Assembly: GCF_033958435.1 (NCBI RefSeq)
Contig: NC_134152.1
Location: 13,006,001 to 13,070,000, forward strand
Source of the DNA: Carettochelys insculpta
Lineage: Eukaryota > Chordata > Testudines > Carettochelyidae
Direction of reading: 5' to 3'
DNA: 64,000 nucleotides
Part shown: positions 1-12,134 of the stretch, one piece after another
Position numbering within the stretch: position 1 is the stretch's first letter
Layout: each line of letters begins with the position of its first letter
Notes under the pieces: model-generated
Seen by the model: the letters and a program-made list of their open reading frames with translations, nothing else
What the model was told of the DNA's origin: nothing
Databases searched by the model: none
Made by a program: the position numbers and the translations under genes

Positions 1-1345
1 CAGGCAGCACAGCAGGGAGGGCAATGGGTGGAGCAGTGGGGAGGGCAACACGGGGGGCAGTGGGAGGCGGGAGCCGGGCGACTGCCTCCTGGATCGACCC
101 GGCTATGTCCTGGACGACGGCCATGAAATCCTCCCACGCCACCCAGTGCCAGGTTGACTACTCCCAGTAGAACCGGAGTCTCTCCTTAGCCACCTCCGTC
201 TGCTGCTGGAGAGCCACCAGGAGCTGGGAGTCCACAGAGGCCATCCCCAGGGTCCGGCAGTGGTGAGACTGTTCCACTTGCCTTGAGGGTGTCTCCGGGC
301 ACTGACTGTGGCTGATCTCCGGCAGGCTGTCGGGAATGATGGAGGGTACCTGGCTGCCTGGGGTGTCTATGGTGCAGCTGCAGAGAGGGAGAAGGGGAAT
401 GCCCTGGCCCATGGCCCATTCCCCCTACCCCCCCTTGGGTGCTGGGTCTCCATCCCCATCGGTGGGTGTGACGTCCCCGTTGGGTGTCCCCATTGCATGA
501 TCCACCCCCCCGGGTTAGGGCACAGTGCTATCCATGGGTGTGGTCCTGATGGGCGCTGATGGCTTTGTCGCCGTCCTGGGACCGTGCTGTGGCTGGGCGG
601 TTGCAGGTTGGGGTCCTCTGGGGGGTGTGTGGGGCTCTTGGTCATGTCTGCTGCCCCCGCCCCATGGCCTGGGGGTGTGTGCCCTGTGGGGTGCGTACCT
701 GACAGTCCATTGATGTGGTCAGGGGAACCCCAGTGGGCGGACACCTGGCTCGTGCTCCGGGAGGGGAGGTCTATGAGAAGCCCTCCCCCGACTCGCTGCT
801 GGACCCCTCCTGCGCCGTCCCATGGGGGGTGCTCCGTGGGTGGGCCGAGGGGTGCAGGGCTGGTCTCCGGGCTGGACTCTGGCTCTGAGGCCTGCTGGGG
901 CTCATCAGCCATGGTGTCAAGGGTGGCTGGGGGGGACGGAGGTGTCCCAGGGGCCCAGGATGGCCCTGAGCTCTCTGTAATAGGGGCAAGTGGCAGAGGC
1001 AGCCCCAGACTGGCTGGCCGAGTCCCGGGCCCCAGGCATACCCCTGCTTCAACTCCTTCACCTTGCTCCAGACGTGATCCGGAGTGCGGGCAGGGTGACC
1101 CTGGGCAGCCAGGCCCTCGGCCAGTTGGGCGAACGCTTCTGTGTTCCACCACTTGCTCCCCATCACGTGGCGCACCTCCTCTTCATCCCAGAGCCCCAGC
1201 AGGTCTCGGAGCTCGGCCTCTGACCAGGAGGGGCCCCACCTCTTTTTGGCCCTCCGCTTGGCTGCTGGGGGTGCCTGGGTCCCCTCAGAGGGGGAGCCTT
1301 GGGGGCACTCTGGGGGCTGGCTGGATGCCATGGGTGGTGGTCTGT
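1..1345 (-). pseudogene. Harbinger-associated Myb/SANT-like gene, decayed, runs off the window
   Basis: Read on the minus strand, an ATG near 1331 opens a protein beginning MASSQPPECPQGSP, followed by a Myb/SANT-like (trihelix) domain with the pattern GPSWSEAELRDLLGLW and VKELKQGY. The same protein is encoded at 41791-40259 and 46904-48460, where it is the partner gene of a Harbinger transposase. The frame shifts near 1035, after which the Asp/Glu/Ser/Pro-rich linker continues in another frame. A donor-like GTACGC occurs at about 699 and the second exon (ending near 158 with a stop) starts near 376, matching the two-exon layout of the better copies. The element's terminal inverted repeat is absent upstream of the ATG: similarity ends at about 1345. 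Such proteins help the transposase bind DNA and enter the nucleus in known Harbinger systems; that role here is inference from the family. Confidence 0.8.
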
Positions 1346-2306
1346 CAAATACTTCAGAGATAAAAGCACTATGTAAATTTAGGATATTCCAGCTGTCACC
1401 TCCCCATTTTCGTAGATAAAGGGGTGGGAGAATGTGTTTGTAAAATCACAAAAGGCAGGCCTGAGAACGGAAAAATCCTTTCCCATAAGGAATCTTGCAT
1501 GACGGGACAGCTGAGATAGCATTCTAATGTAATAAAAATAGTCTCCCTCGGGCTTTTATCCAAAGGTCATGGAAGTTAGGCTGATATTTGGCTGTAATAT
1601 GTGATAAGTGTTTCCTTTCAGGTTCTAGGAGAATGAATAACTTGGTATTTTACTTATAACTTGACATTTGGAAGCTGAACCAGGGTCCGAAAATGAGGAC
1701 CTTATATGAACCTTATATGGTACTGATCTCTACTTGCTCCTGTCCTGAAATCCTATTAAAAGGGAGCATACTGTTTGCTAATGTGTGTTGGTTTCTCCTT
1801 GTCCAAGGCTATGAACTTATTATCACCCACATTCAATGAAATGATGGTGGGGCATACCTGGATGGACACACTGGGCTGTAGTAGGGTGCACATGGCATTT
1901 TCATAGCTTATGATCTTTGTTAGACTAAAGAATATTTTTCACTTCCTGTTTCCTGTTAGAGAAGTTTTTTGGTGAGGGTAGATGGACGTAGCTGCCAGAC
2001 CACATCTCTAGTGAACATCTGGGATGCAGAAGATCAGTTAGAGCTTCTACCTGTAGAAATCTACATTCTGTGTTCAATGCATACACCTAATTATCAGTTA
2101 AGGGCATGTCCTGTTCACATTTAAGATCCTAGTTCAGTTGTCTCTCATTAAATCTGAGCTTAACTTCATGCTAGTGCAAAAGTCTTACTGATGGAATTAG
2201 TCTCCATTTCAGCAAAGCATGTAAGCAATGATTAGGTGAATGGCAATCTTGTCATTTATTTCAAAAACAGAAGGAGCAGAATAACAGGAGTTGTTTCTGA
2301 GCTCTG
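1346..2306. other. unassigned sequence
   Basis: AT-rich DNA with no long open frame, no recognisable repeat and no RNA gene that I can identify. Confidence 0.5.
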
Positions 2307-3205
2307 GATCATAGAATCATAAAATCCTAGGGTTGGAAGTCAAGAGTCACTGAGTCCAGCCCCCTGCTTAAAGCAGGATCAATTCTAGCTAAATCATCAT
2401 AGCCAGGACTTTGTCAAGCTGGAACTTAAAAACCTCTAGGGATGGAGATTCCACCACCTCAGTAGGTAACACATTCTAATGCTTCACCACTCTCCTGGTG
2501 AAATAGCTTTTCTTAATATCCAACTTAGCCCTCCCGCTCTGTAATTGCTCCTTGTTCTGCCATCCATCATTACTGAGAACAGCCTCTCTCCATCCTCCTG
2601 AGGGCCCCCCCTCCAGAAAGTTGAAGGCTGCTATCAAATCAGCCCTCAGTCTCCTCTTCTGCAAACTAAATAAGACCAGCTCTCTCAGCCTCTCCTCATA
2701 GGTCATGTGCTCAATCCCCCTAGCCATTTTTTTTTGCCCTTGGCTGGACCCACTCCAATGCATTCACACACTTTCTATACTTGGGGGACCAGAACTGGAT
2801 GCAATACTCTAGATGTGGCCTGATCAGTGCCGAATAGAGGGAAAGAATACCTTCTCTAGAGCTGCTGGACATGCTCTTTGTAATGCACCCCAACATGCCA
2901 TTAGGCTTCTTGGCTACAAGGGCACACTGTTGACTCATATTCAGTCTCTCAGCCACTATAATCCCCAGGTCCTTTTCTGCTGTACTGCTAGTTAACTGGT
3001 TGGTCCCCAGCCTGTAACAATACTTGGGATTCTTCAGTAGCAAGTGCAGGACTCTGCACTTGTCCTTGTTGAACCTCATCAGATTACTTTGGGCCCAATC
3101 TCCAGTTTGTCTAGGTCACTGTGGACCCTATCCCTTCCCTCCAACTTATCTAACTATCCCCCTAGCTTAGTGTCATCTACAAGATGGAGATTTCATGCCA
3201 GGTGG
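2307..3205 (-). mobile_element. CR1 LINE, 5'-truncated
   Basis: The left end carries the CR1 3' tail in antisense (atcatagaatc near 2310, then the CTGAGTCCAGCCCC-type block). The minus strand then encodes the C-terminal part of the CR1 ORF2 protein in two frames: the C-terminal tail at 2763-2476 and the end of the reverse transcriptase/thumb region at 3079-2720 (MRFNKDKCRVLHL, then ALIRPHLEYCIQFW). The 5' part of the element is missing beyond about 3205. It is an inactive copy; stops and frameshifts break the protein. Confidence 0.9.
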
Positions 3206-5139
3206 GACTTCAACCCTCAAACTCTGATTTAGGAGGCCAGGATGTGTCTATATGTGTTTGTACTCTCTAACCTCTCTCTTCTCTCAAGCCATATTTACAC
3301 CAAGGAAAATGCAATGTGATCCACTTAGTGTTGGAAACCCACCACCTGGCATTTTTAACGTTAGACTGAACAAAATGCTAACCAAAGCACAATAGGAACA
3401 AGGTCCCTTAGCGGGGGGGGATGGAGGATATATTTAGCTATGTCTTCTAACCAGATAAAGCTTCCACCTATGTACAAAGTAAATTTCTTTTTGTCTCTTT
3501 ATTTAGATTGAAAAATCATCTGAAGAATGGGAGAGGTGTCCACATAAATCGGGACATGTGGGGCAAAGAAAACATACAGGATATTTTTAGTACATTAAGG
3601 ATGAAATGAAATAAAACTGAAGCCTGATTTTGCTAGCTGATATAAAGTTTCCATAAGAGGGGGAGAGAAAACTAATGCCCTCCACTCTTGAGCATCTCAT
3701 TCCATTTGAAACGGTAAGATCATTTTGAATGCAAGACACTGAGTATCATCCTGTTAACCCTAGATCTGATGTCATGAGGTTAGATTTGGCTTCAAGCTCT
3801 TTGAATGTTGTGCTGTCCTGGACTGTTAGAGTAGGAGGCAAAGCAGTTACTGGGAACATGGGAGGCTGCTATTTAAATCTATTTACATAATTTTCCTTCA
3901 TGTTCTTAAAATACCTTAGCCTGACTGAAGAACTCTGTGAGAGATCAGCCCTGCTTAATCTGTCTTTGTCCCTGTCAAATAAAGTTGCTCTGTTTCTGAG
4001 ATTATTGACAAACTGTTTGAGTTTTGGACCACCTCATCAGGTACCAGAACATCCTGGGGAGCTGTTTGACCGGATTGTTAAATCAATGGGCTCCATGCTG
4101 GTTTGGGATAGTTGTGGTGTGCTAGATGGGAATGGAAAGGTGTTGAGATAATCATGGAGAGACATTCTGAGGCATTGGTCACTGTAGGCCAGATTCAGGC
4201 AGTGATGCCTGTTGGGCACTAGGGTACTGAGCGGAGCAAGTATTCCCTATGGCAAACCCCAAATATTACTGAGAGTGCAGCAGGCCAGGACCCTGGCCAT
4301 GATCCCAAGGGAGCTGCATGCCTGGGGTCATGGAGCAGTTGCAGGTGCAGGAGCTTGATCCTATCTAGGCCAGTTTAGTATCTGTGTGAATATGCAGTGG
4401 TAGGAAGCAGCTCCTTGCACTACCTATGTCTCTCTCCAGCCTTTGTGCAGTGAAACAAAGCACAGTTGCCTCCCTTCTCTGCCCAGCCTTTTATGGGACT
4501 TGTGGATAGATTAATTTTTAGGCTTTGAAGAAGGGACTCTGCAGGCACTGGGTTCACAGACACATACAGTTTTGGGCTCTCTGTGTGGGTCAGCTTCATA
4601 TTCTACCAGCAAATCCACAGGAGCCATGTGGAGTGAAACCTGGAGCAAGGGTCTGCTTAATATGCACCTTTTCCCATGCCCAGGCCTGGGCCCACCTGGC
4701 TAGTGCTAGCTTCAGTTAGTGAGGGAATGATGGCCTCTTTCCAGCACCATACCATATTGCCCACCCTGTACGAACCTTTTTGGTTTATGGTTTCAAGTTT
4801 CTCCCAACTATCACAAGGGATAGAAATTTACGAAGATGAACATCCGGAGGCTCACATAATCACATGAATCCAGCAGCTGACACCTTCAGAAAAAAAAGCA
4901 CCAAATATCATGCAAAAAGGCAACACTCTGGACCTTTGTTTGTTCATACTTTCTGCTGCTGGAGGCCCTACACCCTTTTTAGTGGTGGGGAAAGCTGGCA
5001 TAAACATGATTATAGTCTGACTTGCCATAAATGTGCAAACAGGGAAGGTCCAAGATTATCCTGAGACACAAACTAAACTCTCAGCAAGTGATGCGAGATA
5101 TTAAATACAACCTTGAGCTTTGGGAGACAGCACAAGCTA
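3206..5139. other. unassigned sequence
   Basis: No repeat family, long coding frame or RNA gene recognised over this stretch. Short open frames here have no domain-like composition. Confidence 0.5.
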
Positions 5140-5215
5140 AGGGAAATGGCACCTGGCACTTTCCTTCTCTACCACTTCATTTTCACACCTGTAAAATGGG
5201 CATAACAATTAATAT
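5140..5215 (+). repeat. MIR/CORE-SINE-like 3' fragment
   Basis: The stretch ends in CACCTGTAAAATGGGCATAA, the characteristic 3' region shared by MIR-type CORE-SINEs in amniotes. Only this tail is recognisable and it is degenerate. Confidence 0.45.
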
Positions 5216-6496
5216 TTAGGGATATTTACAGCGTGGTGGTATTATGGAAATGAGGCTGTGAGGAAATTTTCTCTATAACAGTGTGACAACACCAGCACAA
5301 TCTGCTCTCAATGTTTTAGAGTATATTTTTCAAGAAGAACAACCTTATTTGAACTTAAGTTCCCTTGATTTTCAGTGAGTTTAAATCTCCTAAATTGTAT
5401 AGGCTCCAATGTCATATAAGCACTCTTTAAAATTTTGTTTCTGATCTTCTCACCAGCTGAGAAATTAGCAAATGAAGAAGAAGAAAATATCTTTAAAGAG
5501 AGGAAAGTGCATTTCCTCACATCTCCAGTTTGAGGATGGAAACTTGGAGATTTTTCACAGCCTAAACATGCTAATATAAAAGACGCAGGCAAAATAGAGC
5601 AGCAATATTGTGATGGTTTGAATAAACCCTGCTAATGGTTGTTCTGTGCCTAAGCAAAAGGGTCTGGTAGCCCTGCATCTCTGAGGTAGGCTTGGCACAG
5701 GACTCAAAGTTAGAGTGTAGCAAAGAGGGGTGTATGCCCCTGCTACACTTACGAGACTGGTACAATCCCTGGGGTAAATTGGAGTAAGTGATCAGGGAAG
5801 GTCAGAACCACTGCAAGTGGTTGCCTATGCCAGGGTGCAGAGAAAGAGGCATGTTGGCAGTACTTCCTCACTGCTGCATCTCCTCTGGGCTTCCCTCACA
5901 CCAGCCAAAGCAGCAAAAATGGGTCCTGTTGAGACTGAGTATCTGGCTGCAACTAGGCATTTAAAAGGTGAACTAAGGCATGTAGGATTTCTAAGCAGGT
6001 ATGTGGCTCCGTGACTCATTTAGAAGTAGTAAAACACTTTTCACATGGATTTCAACTTACACTTATCAGTGCTTTGTGCACTGTGAGCTACCTTTACAGG
6101 AATCAGACTGCTTATGGCCTTGGTGTGTCTGACTTTCTGGATGCTAAGGAAGTATTATTAAATGCTCTAATGTGTCCCAGTACCTTGAAATATATTTAAA
6201 GCTCTTCTTTGTCTATACATGTTATTTATAAGACAGAAAAGCGTAAATGGAGTGTTTGTATGCAGAAACACAGGTTTTGTTTCTGTTGATGGTTAACTTA
6301 TAAGAAGCAAAACAGGAGACATTTTGACGGCAACTGAAATTTTGTTCTTTTGAGAAGTTAAAAGTGGGACAAAAAGACACATTTGGAATTCAGTGAAATC
6401 TTGCTCTCTTTTAAGCAGAAAAATACAGGTTGCATCTTTTATGCCTACCACCAGAACAAATTTAGGTGCACGAATATGCAGCAATGAGAACTGATG
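5216..6496. other. unassigned sequence
   Basis: No gene or repeat recognised. Open frames here are short and without recognisable domains. Confidence 0.5.
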
Positions 6497-6891
6497 GGCT
6501 GTGTCTACACTGGCACAAATCTTTGAAATAGCCATATTTCAAAGATTACTAATGAGATTACTAATATTCAGTTCAGCACCTCATTAGCATTAGGACACTT
6601 CCGGCCATGGTGCTTTGAAAGCCCCGCTTTCGAAAGTGCGAGGCTCGGCGCGGCTACTTGGGGGTCCTTTTCACTGATCGGAATAAGGTGATTTCGAAAG
6701 GTGCGGGGTCCTTTTGAAAAGGACCTCTGTGTAGCCGCATGCTTTCGAAAGTGGCACTTTCGAAGTGCCGCAGCCGGAAGTGTCCTAATGCTAATGAGGT
6801 GCTGAATATTCAGTTCAGCACCTCATTAGTAATCTTCAAAATGGCCATTAGCATGGCTGTTTCGAAGATTTGTGCCCATGTAGACACACCC
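6497..6891. mobile_element. 395-bp MITE, Harbinger-like termini, TSD ATG
   Basis: Begins GGCTGTGTCTACACTGGC and ends with the inverted form TGTAGACACACCC. The element is a long imperfect palindrome: matching TTCAGCACCTCATTAG blocks and TTTCGAAAG motifs appear on both halves. It is flanked by a perfect 3-bp direct repeat ATG (6494-6496 and 6892-6894). It encodes nothing. The same terminal motif and internal CTAATGAGG/TTCGAAATGGCC blocks recur at 21573, 51377 and 54326. Confidence 0.85.
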
Positions 6892-7255
6892 ATGAAGAAT
6901 AATCCACAATATGTAAATAGTAATTGCTCTGAATAATTAAATCATATACACACTCACAAACACCTACATTCAAATATAATAAAAGTGGGATACAGATGAC
7001 AAAGAAGCTCAGATTTAAAGCTGATTCTCTTCTTCCTTGTACCTTCAACTTCATATTGTGTGAGGAAACTGAGAAGATTCCTGGTACACCTATTTATCAC
7101 CACAACTTTTGGGACGCTCTTTTGTATTTGTAAACGGATCTTTTGGGTTGAAACAGACACATTCCCTACTGCATTATTGCCACATCCATTGGGAAGTCAT
7201 TTACATAAATGCCAGTTTTGTTTAAATAATTAACAAGTGCCAAGATGATCAAAAC
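6892..7255. other. unassigned sequence
   Basis: AT-rich flank between the MITE and a LINE remnant; nothing recognised. Confidence 0.45.
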
Positions 7256-7487
7256 TTTTTTGGCTTTTTTCAGAAAAGCATCAGCCAGCACAGTCCATCA
7301 AGCTCTCATATGGAACCTGCAAGGGAAACACAAAAGAGGAAGACCTCGGACAACAAGGAGAAGATCTACTGAGATTGAAGAACAACTGAGTTACTCTTGG
7401 ATTCAGCTAAAAGTTTTGTCTCCAGACAAAGTGAAATGGAGGAGACTTGTAGATGACTTACGCGCCACTTGGAATACAAGGGTTTAA
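7256..7487 (+). pseudogene. LINE reverse-transcriptase C-terminus fragment
   Basis: An open frame of about 80 codons contains the motif HKRGRPRTTRRRSTEIEE followed by a Lys/Trp-rich end (VKWRRLVDDL). This GRPR-TWRR pattern is typical of the extreme C-terminus of RTE/L1-like LINE polyproteins in vertebrates, downstream of the reverse transcriptase domain. No upstream reverse transcriptase is present, so it is a short 5'-truncated copy. The clade is my inference from the motif alone. Confidence 0.55.
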
Positions 7488-8317
7488 GACAAGTCAAGTA
7501 AGAAGATCAAATAACATAGTCACTCAGCCACAAAGGAACACGGAATCCTTTCTCAAATGCACTTTTGGGGGAAAGGATTCATTACACATTCAGGAGGCTC
7601 AGTTCTGACATCTGCAGGGGTTGATTAGCTCTCTTTAAAGTTTCTTGCAGGAGGGTGTCATGGAGAGAATTGAGCTTAGGATGTCTAGTGGGTAAGGATG
7701 TAGCTAGCCAGCTATATTATTTGGGGCTGCAATAGTTTTCTTATTATTTATTACAGTGGTAGTTAGTAGCCTCGACTAATCTCTAAACCCTCTGGTGCAC
7801 CTATGACAAGAGAGTCCCTTTCCGAATGGCCCGCAACATTCTCAACAGAAGAAATGGTCAAAGGACTGATAAGGTTAAGAGCATTAGAACCTTACGCACA
7901 CAAGCTTTGGGGTCCATTCATGTTGGAAGAGGCCTACAGAAATTGCTGAATATTTGCAATCTGGCCTGGAGAGAAAGTGGTGGGATGATCTAAGTCCTCT
8001 GTAGGATTTAGATATCTTAAGATCTCAATATCTTAATCTTAAACTGAATCTAAGATGATGGAAAATACACCTTTGACTGCTCTTGGCTCTGTTTTATTGG
8101 TTATCTGTGACTATCTGAATATACCAAACTGGTCAGGTGTCATCTGCTATCCATCAAAGGGAATTTCATCTGGCAAGCCTATGTGATTTAAAATATACTC
8201 TGTTTGATCTGTAGGCTTCACAGTAAAACTTGTCTGTAGCCTGCTTTCAAAGGGTGTAATTTTGTGTACAAAATTCATAATATTTTAAAACATATAAAGC
8301 CAATGCCAGGGAGGTGT
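7488..8317. other. unassigned sequence
   Basis: No gene or repeat recognised; a degraded continuation of the LINE 3' end just after 7487 is possible. Confidence 0.45.
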
Positions 8318-8511
8318 TGAATTGTGGGACTTCAAGGGCCCTCATAAAGTCTTCTATTCCAGTCCCTGCACTCATGGCAAGACTAAGAATTATCGAGACC
8401 ACCCCGACAGGTATTTGAGTAACCTGTTCTTAAAAATCTCCAGTGATGGAGATGCCACAGACACCCTAATAATTTAATATAGTGTTTAACTACTCTAGCA
8501 GTTAGGAATTT
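8318..8511 (-). mobile_element. CR1 3' fragment
   Basis: Antisense CR1 3' region: the block around CAGTCCCTGCACTCATGGCA, then AAAAATCTCCAGTGATGGAG and CAGTTAGGAA. Only about 190 bp remain. It abuts the turtle SINE that follows. Confidence 0.75.
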
Positions 8512-8690
8512 ATTCAGCTCAGTGGTTTGAGCATTGGCCCTGTAAACTGAGGGTTGTGAGTACAACTCTGGAGGAAGCCACTTAGGGATTGGGGCAAATA
8601 GGTGTCAGGGAGGGTGCTTAGTCCTGCTAAGAGAGCAGGGGAGTGGACTAAATGACTTCCTGAGGTCCCTTGCAGTTCTAGGAGATGTGT
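8512..8690 (+). repeat. tRNA-derived SINE of the cryptodiran turtle type
   Basis: The head carries a pol III A box (GCTCAGTGGTTTGAGCATTGG) and a degenerate B box (GTGAGTACAACTC) in tRNA-like spacing. The body has the conserved AGGAAGCCACTTAGGGATT-like block. The 3' tail (GGACTAAATGACTTCCTGAGG then TCCCTTGCAGTTCTAGGAG) is shared with CR1 LINEs, consistent with a SINE that borrows CR1 machinery. This combination is known from turtle genomes (Cry I family) and is the best taxonomic marker in the window. The 3' end is followed by degraded GTGTAT sequence. Confidence 0.8.
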
Positions 8691-8728
8691 ATCTCCAGTT
8701 ATATATTATAACCTAGACTGTTCTTGTT

Positions 8729-10045
8729 GGCTGCATCTATACTAATAAGATCTCTTGGAAGAGCAAGGGCTCTTTCAAAAGATCTCACTGAGCATCTACA
8801 CAGAAAACACGTTCTTTCAGAATGAAATCAGAACAATGTGGTGCTCCTTTGGGAGACACTCCAGTCCTTGATAAGGAAGAGTGCCTTCTTCTGAAAGACT
8901 ATTTTTATATTTCCCAGAGGACAACTTCCCGCCACCAGTGCCACAGTAGGCCCACATATGGAGGACCCAGAGGCGCACAGCAGATGATGATGCCTGCACC
9001 TCTACCATCCACCACCAGACAGAGGTGGCAGAGTGGAGGTTCAGGGTGGGGAGGGTGGATCTGTCCTGGTGGCAGGAGGCATAGGCTGAACTGATGGGCA
9101 ACCTCCGGGATATCACAGACAGCCTGAGGGAGTACATGGACTGGTTCCTGCCCCTACCGACCCCCCGCTACTCCCCCTGCTATTCCCCTACTACTCCTTC
9201 TTCTTGCACCAAGCCAAAGCCCACTGGAGCACTCCCATGACCCTCTCTCTTTCCAGCCCCACTAGGGACACCAAACCCAGGATGGGAGGGCATCCTTGGG
9301 TCAATGGGGCTCAGGGCCCGCCACTCCTATCGTGGAGTAATACCCCTTTCCCCTGTCCCCGCCAGGTTGACATGCCCCCCACTTCCCCGCCCCCATGTAT
9401 ATAGTTAGCTCCTGTTTCCCCTCTGTATATAGTTAGTTGCACATATTGTATTATTCCATGTGTTCTTTCATCATGTTACATTGTTTACCGTTTCACCATC
9501 CCTGTGTCCCACATGCATGGTTGGGGGAAGATGAACAGTGGATGTGTGGTGGGGGTCCTATGTGGGGTGCCTAGGGGAGGGTCACTTGGGCCTGTGAGCA
9601 AAGCTCTTGTGGAGGGCCTCCTTCATTCATGCTCTATTCCAGTGGGCCTGGTGCCCTGGGAGAGTGGCTGGCTGTTCATAGCCAGGGCTGGAGTTGGCCG
9701 TCCACCCCTGGATGAATGTCTCACCATTATTCTCCATCATGTTGTGGAGGACATAGCACACCCCCACTATGTGGGGCACATTGTGTAGACCAACCTCCTG
9801 GCACATAAAGAGGCACCTGAATGGCCCTTCAGGTACTGGAATGCATGCTCCACCAAGTTGCAGGATGGTTTGAGCCTCCTGTGTGGGGTCAGTGTGGCCA
9901 GTGTAAGGTCATCTGAACCAGGGCTGTAGGGGGTAGGTGGCATCTGCCCCATACACAGTGATATGGTGATGCCCCGACTGGGAATTCCTGCTGGATCCCC
10001 ACCTCCATCTGCCGGTAGAGGCTGGAGTTCTGGAACACACACATT
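8729..10045. mobile_element. collapsed Harbinger-like element with remains of both genes
   Basis: The left end GGCTGCATCTATACTAATA is a Harbinger-like terminus with TTTCAAAAG-type subterminal motifs. Next comes the 3' end of a Myb-like partner gene on plus (frame near 8970-9240, ending after a Leu/Arg-rich stretch like MGNLRDITDSLREYMDW). Then, on minus, comes a transposase C-terminus (10072-9767) with the pattern CNLVEHAFQYLKGH, which aligns with the third acidic residue region VVERTFGRLKGH of the intact copy at 48812-50169. The Myb DNA-binding part and most of the transposase are deleted. No right terminus is visible; the element is overrun at about 10045 by another repeat. Confidence 0.7.
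9767..10045 (-). pseudogene. Harbinger transposase C-terminal relic
   Basis: Residues from the end of the DDE domain are readable: a region like HHITVYGADATYPLQPW (aligned to DTTMPLCVVADAAYPLRPW in the intact copy) sits in one frame and LVEHAFQYLKGHSGASLC in another. The glutamate of the DDE triad is present in VEHAF, but the two upstream aspartates are gone. It cannot make a working enzyme. Confidence 0.7.
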
Positions 10046-10400
10046 GAACAGAGACTGGGAGTGGCTGGCCAATTACAAAAACAGTTTCTCTGGTCTTGAT
10101 GTTCACACCTCCACATTAGCTACCAATAAAGGGCCACACTCTCCCTCACTGAACTGATGTGATTTCTCCTCTCTTGATGTTCACAACTCCACATTAAATG
10201 CTGACAATGGGCCACATCCTCTGTGACTGAACAGACCTTGTCAACTCTGGCCCTCCCCTTGACTGAAACTCCCTGTTTAAACCCTCCTCTGGAATCTCCC
10301 ACTCATGCATCTGACGAAGTGGGTCTTTGCCCATGAAAGCTTATGCTCCAAAATATGTTAGTCTACAAGGTGCCACAGGACTTCTTGTTGTTTTTGAGTA
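10046..10400 (+). repeat. interspersed repeat with conserved hairpin tail
   Basis: Contains two tandem imperfect copies of a roughly 75-bp block (CTTGATGTTCACACCTCCAC and CTTGATGTTCACAACTCCAC). The tail is CTGACGAAGTGGGTCTTTG, then CCCATGAAAGCTTATGCTCC, then TTAGTCTACAAGGTGCCAC, AGGACTTCTTGTTG. The same tail is found at 50660-50765 and twice, head to head, at 53872-54020. I recognise this as a widespread reptile repeat but cannot assign its class. GTGGG and CCCAT/CCCAC form a hairpin in all copies. Confidence 0.6.
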
Positions 10401-11061
10401 AAGAATGTGACTTTTTGAAGAGTTAAAAACTTTAGAGTTACTTTATCATCCAGATGGCCAAAGGAGGAGATGGGGACTCGGGGGTGCCCTGATGTGATCA
10501 GTTGGGCACCTTTAAAAGAAGACTGATGCAGAACAGATGGAAGGCCTTGTGTCAAGGGTAAGCACCCTTAATTAAGACAGATGATGTGTTTTAAAATGAC
10601 TCAAGGAAAAAGACGCACCAGCTTGCTGATATTGATTGACAGTAAAAATGACTTCCAGGTAAACAGATGTTATGTGAACTAATTGTGACTGATTAACCTG
10701 ACAGAGCAAAATGTATAGAACTGAATGAGAGAAGATTCTTATAAAGGATGGGGTGTTTTACATGAATCTTCTGATCTCGTTTTTTCAAGCTTGGCTCAAC
10801 GGTCTTTCCTCCCATTTGACACAGCTGACCACTAAATATTTGTGAGCAACAGATTGATAACGAAAAGATTGATAAGATGGCTTCTGTTTGCATGTATGGG
10901 AGGGTATAGTATACCATATGCACATGTGGAGAATGGTGTTACATTACCAATAAATGTGGTGCTGTGCATTACTGTCTGAAAAAGATCCTGTGTAATTATT
11001 TCAACTATAACACAAGAGACAACAGAAACTAAAAATAGCGCCAGCTCAAATAGTAGATATG
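10401..11061. other. unassigned sequence
   Basis: No gene or repeat recognised. Confidence 0.45.
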
Positions 11062-11262
11062 TACAGTGGGCGGGGTGGTTATAGTGGTTATTGCATGAGC
11101 TGTGCGGTCAAAAGGGGACTGGGTACTATTCCCAGTCCTGTCACTGATTCACTGTGTGATTGTGGCCAACTCACTTACACAATTTGTTCCTCACTTTACA
11201 ATTCTGTAACATAAATATAGAATTACGGCCTCACAAGTGTGTGCTGCATCTTAACAAAAGGC
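11062..11262 (+). repeat. CORE-SINE/MIR-like copy, degenerate
   Basis: Contains the tRNA-like head (GTGGTTATAGTGGTTATTGC, then TACTATTCCCAG as B box) and the conserved core CACTGATTCACTGTGTGATT followed by GGCCAACTCACTTA, then a TTCCTCACTTTACAATTCTG tail. This layout is that of MIR-type CORE-SINEs. Confidence 0.65.
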
Positions 11263-12134
11263 ACTGTGCCAAAGGGATTTTTCAATGAATTCTAATGCCA
11301 GTGGACAAAATGTGTAATGCTGTAATACCACTGGCAAAGAAATTTTCAGAATAAGTTGCCATTTTATTCTGGAAAATTTCATAAATATAATCCTTAGCTT
11401 CCTAGCGTTGTGGTAAAAAAACCAGAAGCATCATTTTTGTCTGTCTTGAGGTTATGTTTAGTTCTGTGGTTTCCTAATGTGATATAAACAGCTGGTTAAT
11501 CTTTTTTACCTGTTTCATTTAGAACCTCGTAATTCAGGATGCCAAGACACAGGGCAAACATTTTTCTTACTCCTCTCTTTTTGAATAATGCATTCCAGAG
11601 ATATGGTAATCATATAGAGGCCAGCCTCTGAGCTGTATTTTTCCTATTCAGTTTTGTAAGCATGAATGACTGTAAATTGTATAAATTAGCTGAGGTACCA
11701 GTTACATATTAAAGTCTAAAAAGTCTAAAAAACAAGGTTTGCTGGTTTGCTAAATGTTATAAGCCGTGATAAGATGGAATTTAATTAGGAGAACATTATT
11801 TTGAGTCCAAGGAGTGTTAACATAATCATTTAAATTCTAGGTTCTTTTCAAGCTGACTCTTACTTTTGACAGTATTGCTCAACTGAGGACATTTGGTACT
11901 CATAACTAATCAAGAATGCTACATACAGTAAATATATAATCAACAGTAAAGGGAAAATGTTTAGCTACAAAAATATTCCTAGTCATCTACCAAAAACGCA
12001 AATGTACTCGAATCAATTATTATAAATGGAATTAATGTCAATCAGTTTTGCTTGTACATAGTGGAACAGCATCAACAGGAGAGACTGAGAAAGTCTTGAC
12101 CTTGTTCTATAATATAGATAACCAAAATGAAAAT
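11263..12134. other. unassigned sequence
   Basis: AT-rich; no gene or repeat recognised. Confidence 0.45.

Noticed and set aside
584..1363. Long plus-strand open frame (about 260 codons)
   Set aside because: It is the complement of the GC-rich Myb relic on minus; its protein has no domain and its existence follows from base composition.
8512..8600. Possible tRNA gene (A and B boxes)
   Set aside because: The tRNA-like head leads into a SINE body and a CR1-type tail and cannot form a full cloverleaf; it is a SINE.
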